A stretch of DNA of 64,000 nucleotides from Mixia osmundae IAM 14324 (taxonomy: Eukaryota; Basidiomycota; Mixiomycetes; Mixiales; Mixiaceae). The number at the start of each line of letters is the position of its first letter. Within the stretch, counting starts at the first letter, position 1. Shown here in pieces: positions 1 to 11,058 of the stretch. The notes beneath the pieces were generated by a model, which searched no databases, was not told the DNA's origin, and saw only the letters and a list, made by a program, of their open reading frames with translations. Where the stretch lies: positions 434,001 to 498,000 of the forward strand of contig NW_014575554.1 in the NCBI RefSeq assembly GCF_000708205.1, given 5' to 3'. A program made the translations under genes and the position numbers.

Positions 1-376
1 CCGCGCTGCCCAGCAGACAACCTGCGCAAGCTACAAGCCAGCCTCTCCACATCCCATAGGTGAAGCCAGCAAGGGTGAGCATGGTCGAATACCCGAAAAG
101 TGGCGGGATGGCGGTAAGGATCATGGCGAGGATGAGAAAGAGAGCGCCGAATTGGTATTGCCTCAGCCTGTCGGCGCCAGCGACGAGCCATCTGAAGATC
201 TGTGATGGACCGATCACGACAAAGGCGATCAAGATGGCGATATTGACTGCAAAATAGACGAGCAGGCCGAGTTTCTTTGCAGGCGAAAGTGCATCGTACC
301 GATCGCGCAGACTGACCAGTGCCTCGTTGCTCTGCTCTTCTAGCGCATGCAGACGGTCCCGCAGCGAGATCGCCAT
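1..376 (-). CDS. TVP38: Tvp38-type Golgi membrane protein (DedA/SNARE-associated), 3' part cut by window edge
   Basis: Reading the minus strand from the ATG at 376 gives an uninterrupted frame of about 125 residues that runs off the left edge. A cytosolic N-terminus with a charged helix (residues 1-35) is followed by a hydrophobic segment (about 37-58), then a second one, then the family signature IPPLFGYSTMLTLAGFTYG and a Trp-rich helix. This matches the DedA/Tvp38 domain of Golgi and late-Golgi membrane proteins, thought to act in lipid scrambling and vesicle traffic. It is divergent from EXO70, with 134 bp between the start codons, so the two probably share a promoter. The C-terminal part of the domain lies outside the window. 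Confidence 0.85.
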   Translation of the reverse strand, partial: MAISLRDRLHALEEQSNEALVSLRDRYDALSPAKKLGLLVYFAVNIAILIAFVVIGPSQIFRWLVAGADRLRQYQFGALFLILAMILTAIPPLFGYSTMLTLAGFTYGMWRGWLVACAGCLLGSA

Positions 377-510
377 TGAGGCGATGACCAGGCGTGGCTT
401 AGGTGTCGAGCATGAAGGCCGCTAAGCCGGTCATTCCGTCGATGACAACATCGCCAAGCAGACGCGACAGTCACCAGACAGACGATCACCGTGCGGCCGG
501 CCCTCGTGCC

Positions 511-2810
511 ATGGCAGAGGCTTACACCTTCTCAGCTCGGCCGACGGGCTCGAACCAGCAGTCTGCCGCAATGGACCAGGCCTATGCAGACGTCGTACTC
601 CTCTCGCAAGCCTTGTCGAAAAGCAAGCGTGTCACGTCGGTGAAGCCAGGCACTAGCTCTCACGAGGAGCTGAGGCCTCACTTGCAATGCCAGAGAACGC
701 ATGACAGGATTGCTGCGCACCTTCGACGACCGTCTTGTTCGGCTAGAGAAGTCAGTAGTCGGCATCAACCGCTCAACGACAGGACTTAGCAAGACCCAAA
801 AGAGTACGACACCTGCTCAGCGCGACGAGCTAGCGCTGATCAGTCGTGCAGACGTGGAAGCAGCTCTCGTAGCAATAGATGCGCTCCTGGGCGGACATGA
901 CTCACTCGAGCGAGAACGCGCTATCATCACCAAGGGGTGCGCCTCGTGTCACTGGTCACACTCGTACCGACTTGACAACGCCCTGTGATTGCAGGCCAAG
1001 GGACGACACGACAGCGTACATGGCCTCTATGACGCGCCTCGTGACATCGCTCAAGCAGACCGGCTCCATCACACTCAACGGTCCGTTCCAGCAAACAGGC
1101 GTCAACTCGCACGAATCTGCAGCTCAGATGAGCAGTCTCCTCGAGACGGGCGCCAAGCAGATCGTGCAACTCTTCACTGCTCAAGTCAGAGAAGCGTCGC
1201 CTGAGCGCGGTATCGATCTACGCGGCCAGACTGCCGAGACTGCTCAGTTTCCGCCAATACCCGCTGCGCGCATGGACTCTCTTCGACAACTTGCTGCCTT
1301 TGTGCAAAAGCTGCCGAGTCCGGCAAACCGGCTGGACGTAGAGATGCAGAAAGCGTACGGCGAGATCAGGGGGAAATTCATGGCCGCTTCGTTGGAGCCA
1401 GTCGCCAAGCAGGTCGTCGACTTTGCATCATCTCAGCAACCATTGATGACCATGCCGATCTGGATGGACCTCTTCTTCGCATTCGGCAGGGCATGTCACA
1501 TCTTCAATACCTGGTGTCTGGCTCACTTTGTGTCTGCAGAGCGAGTATCAGTTAGCCTCGAGTGTCTTTGCACCTTATGCGGCTAGCTTCATCTTCAAGC
1601 AAGTCGTGCCGCCATCTCTGGCACTCTTTGCAGAGACCGGCCAGAGCATCAACGCGATCATCAAGAAGGATGTCTCCTCGAGCGTCGCAGTAGCTTTCGA
1701 AGTCTACGCCGCCCTCAAAACACGCGAAGACAGATTCGAGGAGCTCATCCGGTCCAAGTCGGGCAGACGCGAGAACGAGCTTGTCGACCTTGCGCATGCT
1801 TTCCGTGGTTCTTGCTTGCGTAGTTTGCCAGAATTCCTCGAAGAGACACGAGTAAGCCTCATCTCCTTCGGCAAAGGGAGATTTTCATCCGTTGCGCAGG
1901 CATGGGGGATCAAGCAGCTGACGCCGACGGAGAGTATGTCAGCAGCTATAGCGACCATGACGGTCAGCGTAATCAACTTTTTGCGGCAATTATCGCTTTA
2001 CCAGGATGCAGCCGAGGGCTTCTTACAAACGCTTGGGGATGGCAATTGGACATTCGGAGCCTCTCGACCCGGTCCCACTGCTACTCGCTCCAAGGGACAG
2101 TCACTGCTCTCGAAGTATTCAGGTGAGCAGGTGATGGCTCGTCTGCACTGCTCAGCGGTTGATAGTATTTTACTTTGCTCACAGATGATGTCTTCTATAC
2201 TCTGTTAGGCGCGCTAGACGCGCGAACAAAGAGCCTACGGACGCAGCGAGCAGGCGTAGCAGCCATCTTCCTGCTCAACAATCTGACCTACGTCCGACGC
2301 GAGATCCACTCGAGCGGAATCGATGATGTGCTCAGCGAGCAATGCGAGGACGAGCTCAACAAGCGGAACAGGACTGCCAAAGCTGCCTACCTCGAGATCA
2401 TCGGTCCCCTCGTTGGCTGTCTCATGGATGCAGCACCAGAAACGGGCTTGCTCAAGACGGGTCTGGGTGCGGTAGGAGTAGGGACGGGCGGACGGGACCG
2501 CGCTGAAGTCAAGGACCGGTTTGCGAGATTCAACGAAGCGCTCGAAGAGATCGAAAACCTCCATGCTACTGCCAAATTAGCATCCACAGAGCCAGAGCTC
2601 AAAGCGAGACTGCAAGACGAGACTAACCGCATGGTCTTGCCTACTTACAAAGCCTTCTTCAACAAGCACAAGACGGGCGAATTCACAAAGAGTGGGCTTC
2701 TCCGCCCGCGCATCGACTTTCATGCTGACAATTGCTGAGCAGATCCATCACGGTATCTTCGCGTTGATCCTGATCAGTTGCAGGCTCGTCTCAACGCACT
2801 CTACCAGTAG
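511..2810 (+). CDS. EXO70: Exocyst complex component Exo70
   Basis: Subunit of the exocyst, which tethers secretory vesicles at sites of polarised growth and binds phosphoinositides and Rho GTPases. The start ATG at 511 sits in a strong GCCATGG context. At least five exons are visible. The N-terminal helix VVLLSQALSKSKRVT joins ERMTGLLRTFDDRL across an intron at 636-693. A middle block lies at about 1014-1480, then the conserved core at about 1535-2120 and 2180-2691. A last small exon (2743-2810) after an intron at 2692-2742 ends in KNPSRYLRVDPDQLQ, the typical Exo70 C-terminal lysine-rich tail region. The first donor reads gtcggt, which is unusual. Exon borders near 970-1014 and 1480-1535 are approximate. 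Confidence 0.85.
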
Positions 2811-2903
2811 GTTTAATGCAACATTGCTCGTCTCGATGCATGGCGACAACAATTCATACAAGAGTGCTTTGCTACGTCTGATCATGTCCTTGTGCCCGTT
2901 CTG

Positions 2904-5326
2904 CTACTTCTCTATCGGCCTAGATTCGAGGATCGTGATGCTCTTGAACCATTCGTCGTTCATGACGCTCTCAGTGTTATATCTCGTCTTGATGTTAGGG
3001 TCGAGCATGTGTTTGACCAACGATCGACATTCTCGCGGCGAGACGTTGCCCAAGGGTGGCGGACTGGGCGATTCTGCGTACGCGCTGACGTAGGATTGAT
3101 AAGATGGATCTGATAGGCGAGCTACCCTCCATGGCAGTTCTTGAAACTGTCATCCAGTCAAGGATCAGATGCGCATGGCAGGCTCAGCAAACATCATGAC
3201 TGACCACGAGACAGTAGAAAACAACGGCGGCAGCCCATACATCGACCAGACGCGCATCGTACTCTGAAGAGGAGGAGTTAGCTCGATACATTGCCGAGGG
3301 CAAGTCGGCGAACCTTTGTTGTCGAATTGTTCAGGTGCGATGTAGGGCTCAGAGCCACAAAGGCCTTTGGACATGTGCGTCTGCTTCTCCCAACACATCC
3401 TGAAGACGTCGGAAACGCCAAAGTCTGTGATCTTGACGTGTCCGAATGCGTCAAGCAACAAACTGCAAACGATGTCAGCCTGATGCGTGAGGAAGCGGGC
3501 AGACTGCATACTTTTCGGGCTTGATGTCGCGATGTGCAACGCCCATGCTGTGCAAGTAATTGATGCCGTGGATCATCTCCTTGAAGTACGAATTGATGGT
3601 GGGCGTGGACATGTTGCCCTTCTTGATCGCACCGTAAAGATCACCGCCACTGAGACAGGGTCAGGCTTTTTGTCTGGCAAATACAGTAGAGACATACGGG
3701 CAGTATTCCATGACTTCACACCAATGTTGCTGCTCGTCTTGAACAAGATCGACTGTCTCTACGACGTTTGCGTGATGCAAGGTCGACGAGATGCAGAACT
3801 CTGACGTGAGCTTCTTGACGTATTCCTTCTCAGTCTCGTTTTTTCTACGTTTGCGGAACTCCTATTGGCGGCACATTCAGCACCGTTCACCGAAATCAGT
3901 GCACCTTGCTGACCTTTACAGCGTAGAGCCGCTCGTTTGTACGGTCCCACTTGTGCGCAAGACGAACGACCGCAGTCGCACCTTTGCCGATAGCGACCTT
4001 TTCGCAGACGCCGTACTTCTTCAGTAGCGACGTGGTCGACGCGGGACCTTTGCGCGAGCCTTCGTAGTGGCTCTCGCCATCCGATTTGCCATCGTCTGAG
4101 CGCTTGGACGTGACGCTAGATTTGCGGGCCATCTTAGGCGCATGTCGGTCGACAAGGTCCTTGAGAGTATTAGCCACACCGCCCTCTTTCGACTCGGACT
4201 TTTTGCTCGTACTGGGTTGACGAGAAAGCGCTTGCTTGTCCTTCTCTGATGTGGACTCACGACGAGACAGCGCAGGCTTTGAAGGCGCAGCTTTGTGATC
4301 GTTAGCGATAGCTGAGCCTTGCTCTGCTGCCAACGAATCACGAATTTCCAAGGCAGCCATGGAAGCCTCGGGCGGATGGTGCGCTTCGGATTTGCTCTTT
4401 CGCCTCAAGCGGAAGCCACTGTCAGATTCTGCGCCCGACTCCGCGCCAGACTTGTGGGCTGCCGCTTCACGCCGAGCATCAGATCCCTGGAACAGTTTAC
4501 CGAATACGGATCGTTGCCTGTCGTTGGGCGGACGAGGTGAAGGTGGCGGCGGAGGCGCCATGACGGCGGCAGAGCTCTGATTTGCAGACTGAGAGCGAGC
4601 TGCCACGGGCGCCTTGACATTATCGCCCTGCGCAGCTTGAGAGGCAGAGCGAGGGGTTCCGACTGGTCTTGATGGACTCACGCTTTCATCCGCATCACGA
4701 GCGAATGTAGCACTGGGTGCAGGTGGTGGACCACGAGCTGCAGGTATGTCGGCAGCGACGGAAGAACCGCCTGCATCGCTGCTGGCAGACACGCTGGCAC
4801 CAGGTGTAGCGTTGCTACTCATACCTTTCTCTGGCGTTTTGAGCAGGTGCTGGTGCAGATTCTGATGGTGAGGATGCTGGCCGTGACCAATTGAGAGGCC
4901 TGCCTTGCGCAAGTTTGTTGCCGAGAGAAAGTTGCTCGAGTTGCTCTCTGGCAGCTGGGGCGTGCTACTTGCGCTTGAGTGATTGGAAGATCCATTGACT
5001 TGGCCCGACTGTGCAGCTTCCGTCGAGGGCACGATTGGCTTGATTGCTTCTTGAAGCTTAGAACCAAGCTCGGCGTGATGGGTAATGATGGGGGCAGACG
5101 ACATTGCAAGCTTCTCACTGCCATCTACTTCCGACACGGCGCTCGAGACGGCGCTGGACGTTTGAGCATTGCCCGGCCGATGATCGCCAGCAGCAGAGGA
5201 TGCAGGAGAAGTGGCGAGGTCGAGGCCAGCTTTCGATCCTGCACCTTCTTCTGGGTGGTGGGTCTTGTGCGATTCGCGCTTGCCGAGCGGAATGCCCGTG
5301 CTGGCTGTCTTCTCGAGATCTGCCAT
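2904..5326 (-). CDS. Ser/Thr protein kinase of the HAL4(SAT4)/HAL5 type
   Basis: The first exon (ATG at 5326) encodes about 440 residues of Ser/Ala/Pro-rich, probably disordered sequence. The kinase domain begins with [11 protein letters not shown] and the ATP-binding lysine in YAVKVSK. Downstream exons supply the C-helix region, HRDIKPE (catalytic loop), KITDFGVSD (DFG), and [14 protein letters not shown], the activation-loop signature of the fungal HAL/NPR1 kinase group. Two short exons finish the C-lobe ([18 protein letters not shown], then ELPWRVA) and the product ends LESRPIEK. In yeast these kinases stabilise nutrient and potassium transporters at the plasma membrane. At least five introns. 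The exact paralogue is not resolved. Confidence 0.85.
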
Positions 5327-5500
5327 CGCTTTGCTCTACGCTCTGGATCTATCACTGGCTAGCGCCGACTGCGCGATGAGGATGTGGATGTGCAAGACTT
5401 TTGATGAATCGCCAAGGCGTCGAGAAACGGAAGAAGCGCCGTCGCTGCTCAAATGTGCAGAGCACTGACTGTTGTCAGCAAGCCGTGCTATAGGGCCAGC

Positions 5501-5791
5501 ATGACGAGCGAGCACGAGGGCGATGAGATCTGGGTGAGCACGGGCGGTCGAAAGCGTGCGCCTGAGGCAAGCCCACGGGCGGCGGTCTGTCTGCTCGTCC
5601 GCCCTGTGACAGAGGGACAGATGCCGGTCCGCGCTATCGGACTCGGTTGTGACGGTTCTGCTCGTCAAAAGGCAAAGGTGGAGCTCGGCTTAGCAATCAG
5701 GAACGTCGCCGGAAAGGCTGGCCTTCCGCCTGTCGTTCGCGTGTCGATGCAAGCGTACGATCTAGCAGAGTACGATCCGCGTGCTTTCTAG
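5501..5791 (+). CDS. Small uncharacterised protein (96 aa)
   Basis: An intronless frame from the ATG at 5501, divergent from the kinase gene with 174 bp between starts. The acidic N-terminus is followed by an alternating hydrophobic/Gly/Ala stretch (VRAIGLGCDGSARQKAK), an Ala-rich helix and a VVRVSMQAYDL strand. The pattern faintly recalls the small alpha/beta fold of SpoVS/Alba-type proteins, but I cannot support homology. There is no signal peptide, membrane segment or known motif. An upstream in-frame ATG at 5453 would add 16 residues. The position between two clear genes and the good codon texture argue for a real gene, but it could be spurious. Confidence 0.45.
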   Translation: MTSEHEGDEIWVSTGGRKRAPEASPRAAVCLLVRPVTEGQMPVRAIGLGCDGSARQKAKVELGLAIRNVAGKAGLPPVVRVSMQAYDLAEYDPRAF

Positions 5792-5942
5792 CGACTTCGA
5801 CCGCTGCTGACTGTCACGAGAGCGATATACTTTTCGCCTCGTCCAGTGGCTCGCTTTCGCTTCCGCGTCGGCGCGGGGCTGTCCCCGTAAAACTCTCTTC
5901 CCCGCCGCAAGTCGCTCGCAGCCCAGCCAATGCAAAGAGCAC

Positions 5943-6700
5943 ATGCCTGTCACGCGCGGCGGCAAAGGTAGCGTCCAGCCGGTCTCCCGAGTGTAAAGCT
6001 CACTCGTCGTCAGACCGCATCCACGAAGTCGCCGAAGTCCTCACACGATGCTTCCACGACGAGTGAGCGCTTTCTCGCAAGCCGACGCGGGTCTGATACA
6101 GCGAGCAGCCCGGTCATCCACTACTTCCACAACGCACTCACTCCCGCAGCAGAGCGTGACATCAAGCTGCAGCACTTCATCGCCCTCGTCACCGCTGCTG
6201 CGCTCGCTGGGGCCTCGCTCGAGGAAACGCAAGCATACAGCGGCGTGTCGATATGGATGCCCCCAGGCACAGAAGTGGGCGGCAACTGGATTCATATCTT
6301 CCAGAGCGGCCTCGTTGGCCTGATCTATAAGCTAGGCTGGGGCTGCAAGAAGTTTCTGTTTGAATACACTTCACATTCTCACGCGCTCGAAAGGATCTCT
6401 GTCAGTCGGGAGTCGTGGTACTTGTTCTTTATTGCGACATTGCCGGAAGCACGCGGTCAAGGACTGTGCAGCAGGCTGATCGAGCCTTACAAGGAGCTGG
6501 CAAGGCATGAGGATAAGCAGATTTGGCTCGAAGCGACGACGGAGAAGAGCAAGGCGATCTATTTGCATCTCGGCTTTCGCGTCACCGGCGAATTCCGTCT
6601 TGGCAAAGGCAGCGCAGCGTCCAATGGCGATGTGCAAGCCGGCGGACCCGGCGTGCCTGTTTGGGGTATGCTGTACGATCCCAGGGAGCATCCAAAGTGA
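5943..6700 (+). CDS. GNAT-family N-acetyltransferase
   Basis: Three exons. Exon 1 (ATG 5943) gives MPVTRGGK; a 46-nt intron (5968-6013) leads to RIHEVAEVLTRCFHD; a second 46-nt intron (6063-6108) leads to DPVIHYFHNAL. The rest is open to the TGA at 6698. The GNAT acetyl-CoA loop is visible as ATLPEARGQGLCSRLI (motif A, R/Q-x-x-G-x-G/A), followed by the motif B strand WLEATTEKSKAIYLHLGF, which includes the usual Tyr. The substrate is unknown; this fungal group acetylates small amines or drugs. It converges with the BRD8-like gene, with only 11 bp between stop codons. Confidence 0.8.
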
Positions 6701-6711
6701 ATGCAATTGGT

Positions 6712-8434
6712 TCATGCAAACGCTTCTGCCTGGTCATAAACGCCGATGAGTGCCTCTGCTTCTTGTAGCATCGCCTGGGCTTGACGGGCTACTTCGCTAT
6801 CCTTGGGATTGTACATGATAGCGTTTGCAAACATGAGCGTGATGTCTCTTCGAAACTCGATCGAATTGGTGATGGTGCCGTCGCGAATACGCTTAGTGAT
6901 GCCCTTGAGACTCATCGGTTCTTTGATGAGTGCAGAGTAGCCGGGCGCATCGGTCTGCTTGACAGGCTCACGAAAAACTGACGCTTTGGGATTCTCGACG
7001 ATCTGGGTATGTATCTGCAAGATGGATCGCTGGAATCGCTTGGCGCTTGCACGGTCTTTCTCGGGCGTCACCTGCATCTCCTCGCTCTCATCTGTCTTTG
7101 CGCGCTTCTTGCTTCGATCAGAAGGAGCGGGCGAGGGTTCAGTCTGAGGCGTCGGGTTACGCTTGCGCTTGCTTGCACCTGTACACGCATCGCTGTCCGA
7201 TCAACGGCTGACATGGATTCGTAGAGCATGCGTACCTCGAGCAGGCTGAGTCTCTGACTTGACCCGTGAGCCGCGTCTAGCAGGCATCTCATCCTCATCC
7301 TCTGCGTCTTCCTGCTCATCTTTCACGCTGGCATCCTCCTCCTGCCCGTCCGTATCTGGCTTGCCTCGCGTAGAAGTCCGTCTCGTACCCAATCGGGTAG
7401 CTCTGTTTCTGGACCTTTTCTGAGGCGAGCTCGAATGATCCGCATCCTCTTCTTCGTCAGATCCGCCGGCGTCTGAGATGATCTCGATGGGCGCAGCCGC
7501 GCTCGAACGAGTGCTCCGTCCCGAACGAGGTTTACCAGACTGTTCGCTACCGCCCTCGAGTATGTCTTCACCCTGTCGCAAGGTGTCATCTTCTTCGTCC
7601 TCTAGAATCTCTTGTATCGCTTCGGTCTCGATCGACTCGGCAGTCTGTCCAATCGAAGGACCAGCTCTAGTGTCCGGATCGGACCTAATTCTCGAAGAGT
7701 GTCGCTTGGTCAGCGAGGGCGGCTCTGGCGGGTCAGGGTCTGCTTCTTGTACGACGGCGTTGGCATCTGCGCTCTGTCTCCTTGCAGATTTTCGCGCAGA
7801 AGCGGGAGGGACGACAGGTGAAGTCTTTCTATCTGGAGATTTCTTTCGCGCGCCGGGTGAGACGGGTCCATCGGAGCTCACGACTGGCGTGCTCGTGGAC
7901 GCTTCGGGAGCGGCTGGCTTGAAGACGGTCTCGGGCAGGAGCGCTTTGATCTTGTCGTCCCAGAGACCATTGTGGATATCGGCAGCGTCTTTGAGATGAC
8001 GCCTGGAGAGGACCTCTTCCGCTCGTATGCTCGTCTTGAGATCGTCTATCCGAGCTTGATAGTACGTTCTGGCTAGCTTGAGCTGTGCTCGTGCTGGATG
8101 AGGGAGCTGTACATCAGCCTGACCGACTGACGGAGGAGTCTCTCCACTCACACTGCGGCGTGACAGCTCGTGGCGGCGCTGCTCGCGGTCTGCACGCCCA
8201 AAGTGAGCACTGTGCAAGTCACTGTAGCTCTCTCGGGGCTTACACTCCGTTGTCTAGCTCGGCAGTGAGAGCTGCATAGGCTGATTGACACGAGTCTGGC
8301 GTGTAGCCGTTGGCGGGTGCGTACTGACTCATGAGTGCCGCTACTTTGGCCCATGCTTGCTCGCCCTCTTGATACACCGCCTGGGAGAGTAGCAGGCGAT
8401 CTCTGTTGGACATCTTTGCCGCCAGAGTCGACAT
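6712..8434 (-). CDS. BRD8/Bdc1-like bromodomain protein (probable NuA4 subunit)
   Basis: The start is set at the ATG at 8434 (MSTLAAKMSNRD). The N-terminal exon holds a BRD8-like SANT-type segment (LLLSQAVYQEGEQAWAKVA, ending near the Cys-containing SPESC-like motif TPDSCQSAY). The next exons encode a coiled coil (ARTYYQARIDDLKTSI), then a long acidic, Ser/Arg-rich linker. The last exon carries a bromodomain with PGYSALIKEPMSLKGI (ZA loop) and the acetyl-lysine-binding Asn in AIMYNPKDSE. This architecture matches metazoan BRD8 and S. pombe Bdc1, subunits of the NuA4 histone acetyltransferase. A second NuA4 subunit, EAF6, lies at 26.8 kb. Intron borders around 8070-8245 and 7080-7210 are approximate. 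Confidence 0.75.
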
Positions 8435-8501
8435 TGTCTCGGTCCGTCGGGTTGTCACTTGTTCGCGTGTTGGATCGCCTCGGCTACTCGAGGAGGCCGA
8501 G

Positions 8502-9303
8502 GCATGGAGCTGCACGACAAGATCTACTACAAGCGATCAGAGTATATCGAGACTGTGCGGCTGCTTGCGGTCTTCGATCAAGGCTGGACTCGACTGAGAC
8601 TTCATCCATTGCTGCGCAGGACACGGGTAACAAGGTCAGCAAGCGCTCGACCATCTGCGGCTCCTCCAACATCGTCCTAGGCGGCAAGACTATCATACAA
8701 CAGGGCTCCATCATCCGAGGCGATCTCAGGCGTCAAGGTGCGGGCAATGCCGTCGTGGTCGCCATTGGGAGATACTGCCTCCTAGGCGAGAATGCCGTCA
8801 TCAGACCGCCCTACAAGACCTATAAAGGGCTAGTGAAGTACCGCCGATGATCTCCATCTGCTCAAATGGCGACGATCGCTACAGATCGTTCAGTTACTAT
8901 CCTCAGAAATTGGGCGATTTTGTGACAATAGGCGCCAATACGATCCTTGAAGCTGCACAAGTCGGCAGCCTGGTCGAAATTGGCAAGAACTGCATCATCG
9001 TAAGCTTCTTTTGCTCCTGACACGTTGCGACCGCTGACACAACACGCAATCAGGGCCGCTTTGTCGTCATCAAAGACGGCGCGAGGATTGAAGACGATAC
9101 TGTCGTTCCGCCAGGCACGACAATTCCTTCGCTATCTGTCTACGCAGGCTCTCCAGGTCTGTGTGCCCTCCTGTCCACTCCAGCTTCAGACCTGACCTAC
9201 GCTATACTCACTAGCGCGGCTGGTCGCAGAGTTGCCAGAAAGCGCGCCTGACACCATCGAAGCGCGCGCCAAGGCCTACTACGCTCACTTTGTGCCAGGG
9301 TAG
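8502..9303 (+). CDS. Dynactin subunit p25 (DCTN5-type left-handed beta helix)
   Basis: Dynactin pointed-end subunit that helps dynein carry endosomes. Exon 1 starts MELHDKIYYKRSEYIET, the standard p25 N-terminus. Exon 2 continues GNKVSKRSTICGSSNIVLGGK and VIRPPYKTYKG. After an intron with phase-matched borders (AA|GTACCG to CTACAG|A near 8838-8885) comes SFSYYPQKLGDFVTIG, then GKNCIIG and a final exon RFVVIKDGARIEDDTVVPP. The hexapeptide repeats form a left-handed beta helix as in gamma-carbonic anhydrase relatives. It is divergent from the BRD8-like gene with 67 bp between starts. Stop TAG at 9301. Confidence 0.87.
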
Positions 9304-9671
9304 TCCCATAGACTATCTCCCTGCTTGCGCGATCTCGCAGGCGCATCAGATCAGGACCAGCCGACTCGGTTGCATCAAGGGGCGAACAGACGACACGAGG
9401 CGAAATAGCTCAGCCCGATGACGGCACAGCATTTTCTGCATGTCATGCAGCACGACTTTTGCAAGGACTCATGCTGGTTGCATGCGCAAGTCATCGACGG
9501 CAAGGCTGTGGTGGGGCTTATCGAAGTTGCCATGCTCTGGGGCATCGTGTCACGCGACTGAGATAGCGCGAGGGCAGTCATCTATCACCACGGGGCTCTC
9601 GTGTTGTGCTATCTGCAGGACTGGATCTTCCTCCCGACTGCTGGCTTGCTTGTCGAGCTCACCGTGAAGTC
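9304..9671. other. Intergenic, no gene seen
   Basis: 368 bp between the p25 stop and the serine dehydratase ATG. Frames here are short and resemble nothing I know. It probably holds the p25 3' end and the promoter of the next gene. I recognise no specific site. Confidence 0.5.
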
Positions 9672-10891
9672 ATGGTCCAGCCCTTGAGCCCGCAAGACTC
9701 GACGCCCAAGCCGTACATCGTCTCACCGCTGATAAGATCGGTCTTTCTCTCAAAACGTGTCGGCCTGTACGTTGCGCTGTCCTCCCTAGCGTTCAATGAG
9801 ATCTGACACGTTCTGTGATGCCAGTGATGTTTTTCTCAAGATGGAGAACATGCAACCCTCGGGCAGCTTCAAGTCCCGCGGGGTAGGCAAGAGGGTCGAA
9901 CGCATCGTTCAGCAGCATGGCAAGGAGGCTGAAGTGGTCCGTTTGATCTGGCTCATGAGTGCCGCATGACTCATCTCAGCTGAATCACGGGCAGGTCATC
10001 GCATCGGGTGGGAACGCAGCTCTGGCAGCAGCATTCGCCTCTCGCACGCTCGGCGTTCGCTGTCAGGTCTTTCTGCCCGAGTTAACAACACTCAAGATGG
10101 CCGAGAAAATCAGAGCAGCAGGTGCGACCGTCACAGTGGCAGGGAGAGCGTTCAGCCAAGCACAGGAAGCTGCCTATGCCTACTGTGCAAAGACGTCCAA
10201 TGCTCACTACGCGCCTCCTTATGATCACCCTGATGTTGTCGACGGCAATGCTACGATCATGCCCGAAGTCAGAGCGCAGCTTCAGCAAGAGCACGGCATA
10301 TCAGATCTGAGCGGTGTCATCTGCTCTGTCGGCGGGGGCGGTCTGCTCGCAGGCGTTCTGACCGGAATGGCACGTGTCGGCTGGTCGAACGTCCCCGTCT
10401 GTGCAACAGAAACGTACGGAACGCAATCGTTCCGGCTCGCGCTCGAAGCTTCACTGAACAGTAAGCCCGTTGAAGCCAAAACACCAACGCTACCTGCAAT
10501 CTCGGGTGTAGCCGTCTCGCTCGGCGCAGCCACGGTATCGCAAGACGTCGTACGGCTTGCTCTGGAACACGAAGGCTTACTGTCTAGCATAGTCATGACG
10601 GACGAGCGCTGCTTCGATGCCCTCAAATGCTTTGCAGCAGATCATCACACCCTTGTCGAGCCAGCCTGCTCTGCTTCGCTTGCGCCTTTCTACGACGAAT
10701 CCGAAACGCTCATGAAAGCTGCTTTCCCGACTATACGCCCTGGCGAGACTGTCGTCATCATCGTCTGCGGTGGTTCGGCTGTCGATCTAGATGAAGTGGC
10801 ACGATATGAGCAGCTGTTCAAGGAATCTCAGGGTGATCTCGGCGCCATCTCGACCATCCGCAAACCGAGCAGCAAGCAAATTGCAGCATAG
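9672..10891 (+). CDS. CHA1: L-serine/L-threonine dehydratase (PLP fold type II)
   Basis: Catalyses deamination of L-serine to pyruvate and ammonia (and of threonine to 2-oxobutyrate) in amino-acid catabolism. The ATG at 9672 starts MVQPLSPQD. Exon 2 carries the PLP lysine motif PSGSFKSRG. A third exon contains the phosphate and substrate loop ASGGNAALAAAF, and SVGGGGLLAGVL is the glycine-rich PLP phosphate loop. A C-terminal VIIVCGGSAVD corresponds to the conserved CGG region. Length about 360 residues with no ACT regulatory domain, which fits catabolic CHA1-type enzymes rather than biosynthetic threonine deaminase. Two short introns at about 9775-9830 and 9935-10000. Confidence 0.85.
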
Positions 10892-10944
10892 ATTTGTCAG
10901 TCTGTAGATGTTGTCCCAATAGCGTTCGCTGCAATAGTGTGGAT

Positions 10945-11016
10945 ATGCTTGAGCTCGACAAGATCTGGGCTGAGCTCAGGAAAAGGTTTGACGGGCCAGC
11001 GCCGCCACTGCCATAA
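10945..11016 (+). promoter_or_regulatory. Upstream ORF in front of eRF1 (23 codons, double TAA stop)
   Basis: ATG at 10945 opens a 23-codon frame (MLELDKIWAEL...) that ends in two consecutive TAA codons (11014-11019), 39 nt before the eRF1 ATG. If it lies in the eRF1 transcript it is a uORF. The upstream gene ends only 53 bp earlier, so it could instead be 3' UTR or chance. Confidence 0.35.
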
Positions 11017-11058
11017 TAATTTGTCCAAATTGCCGAAGCACGCAACCAGTCCGAGGCA

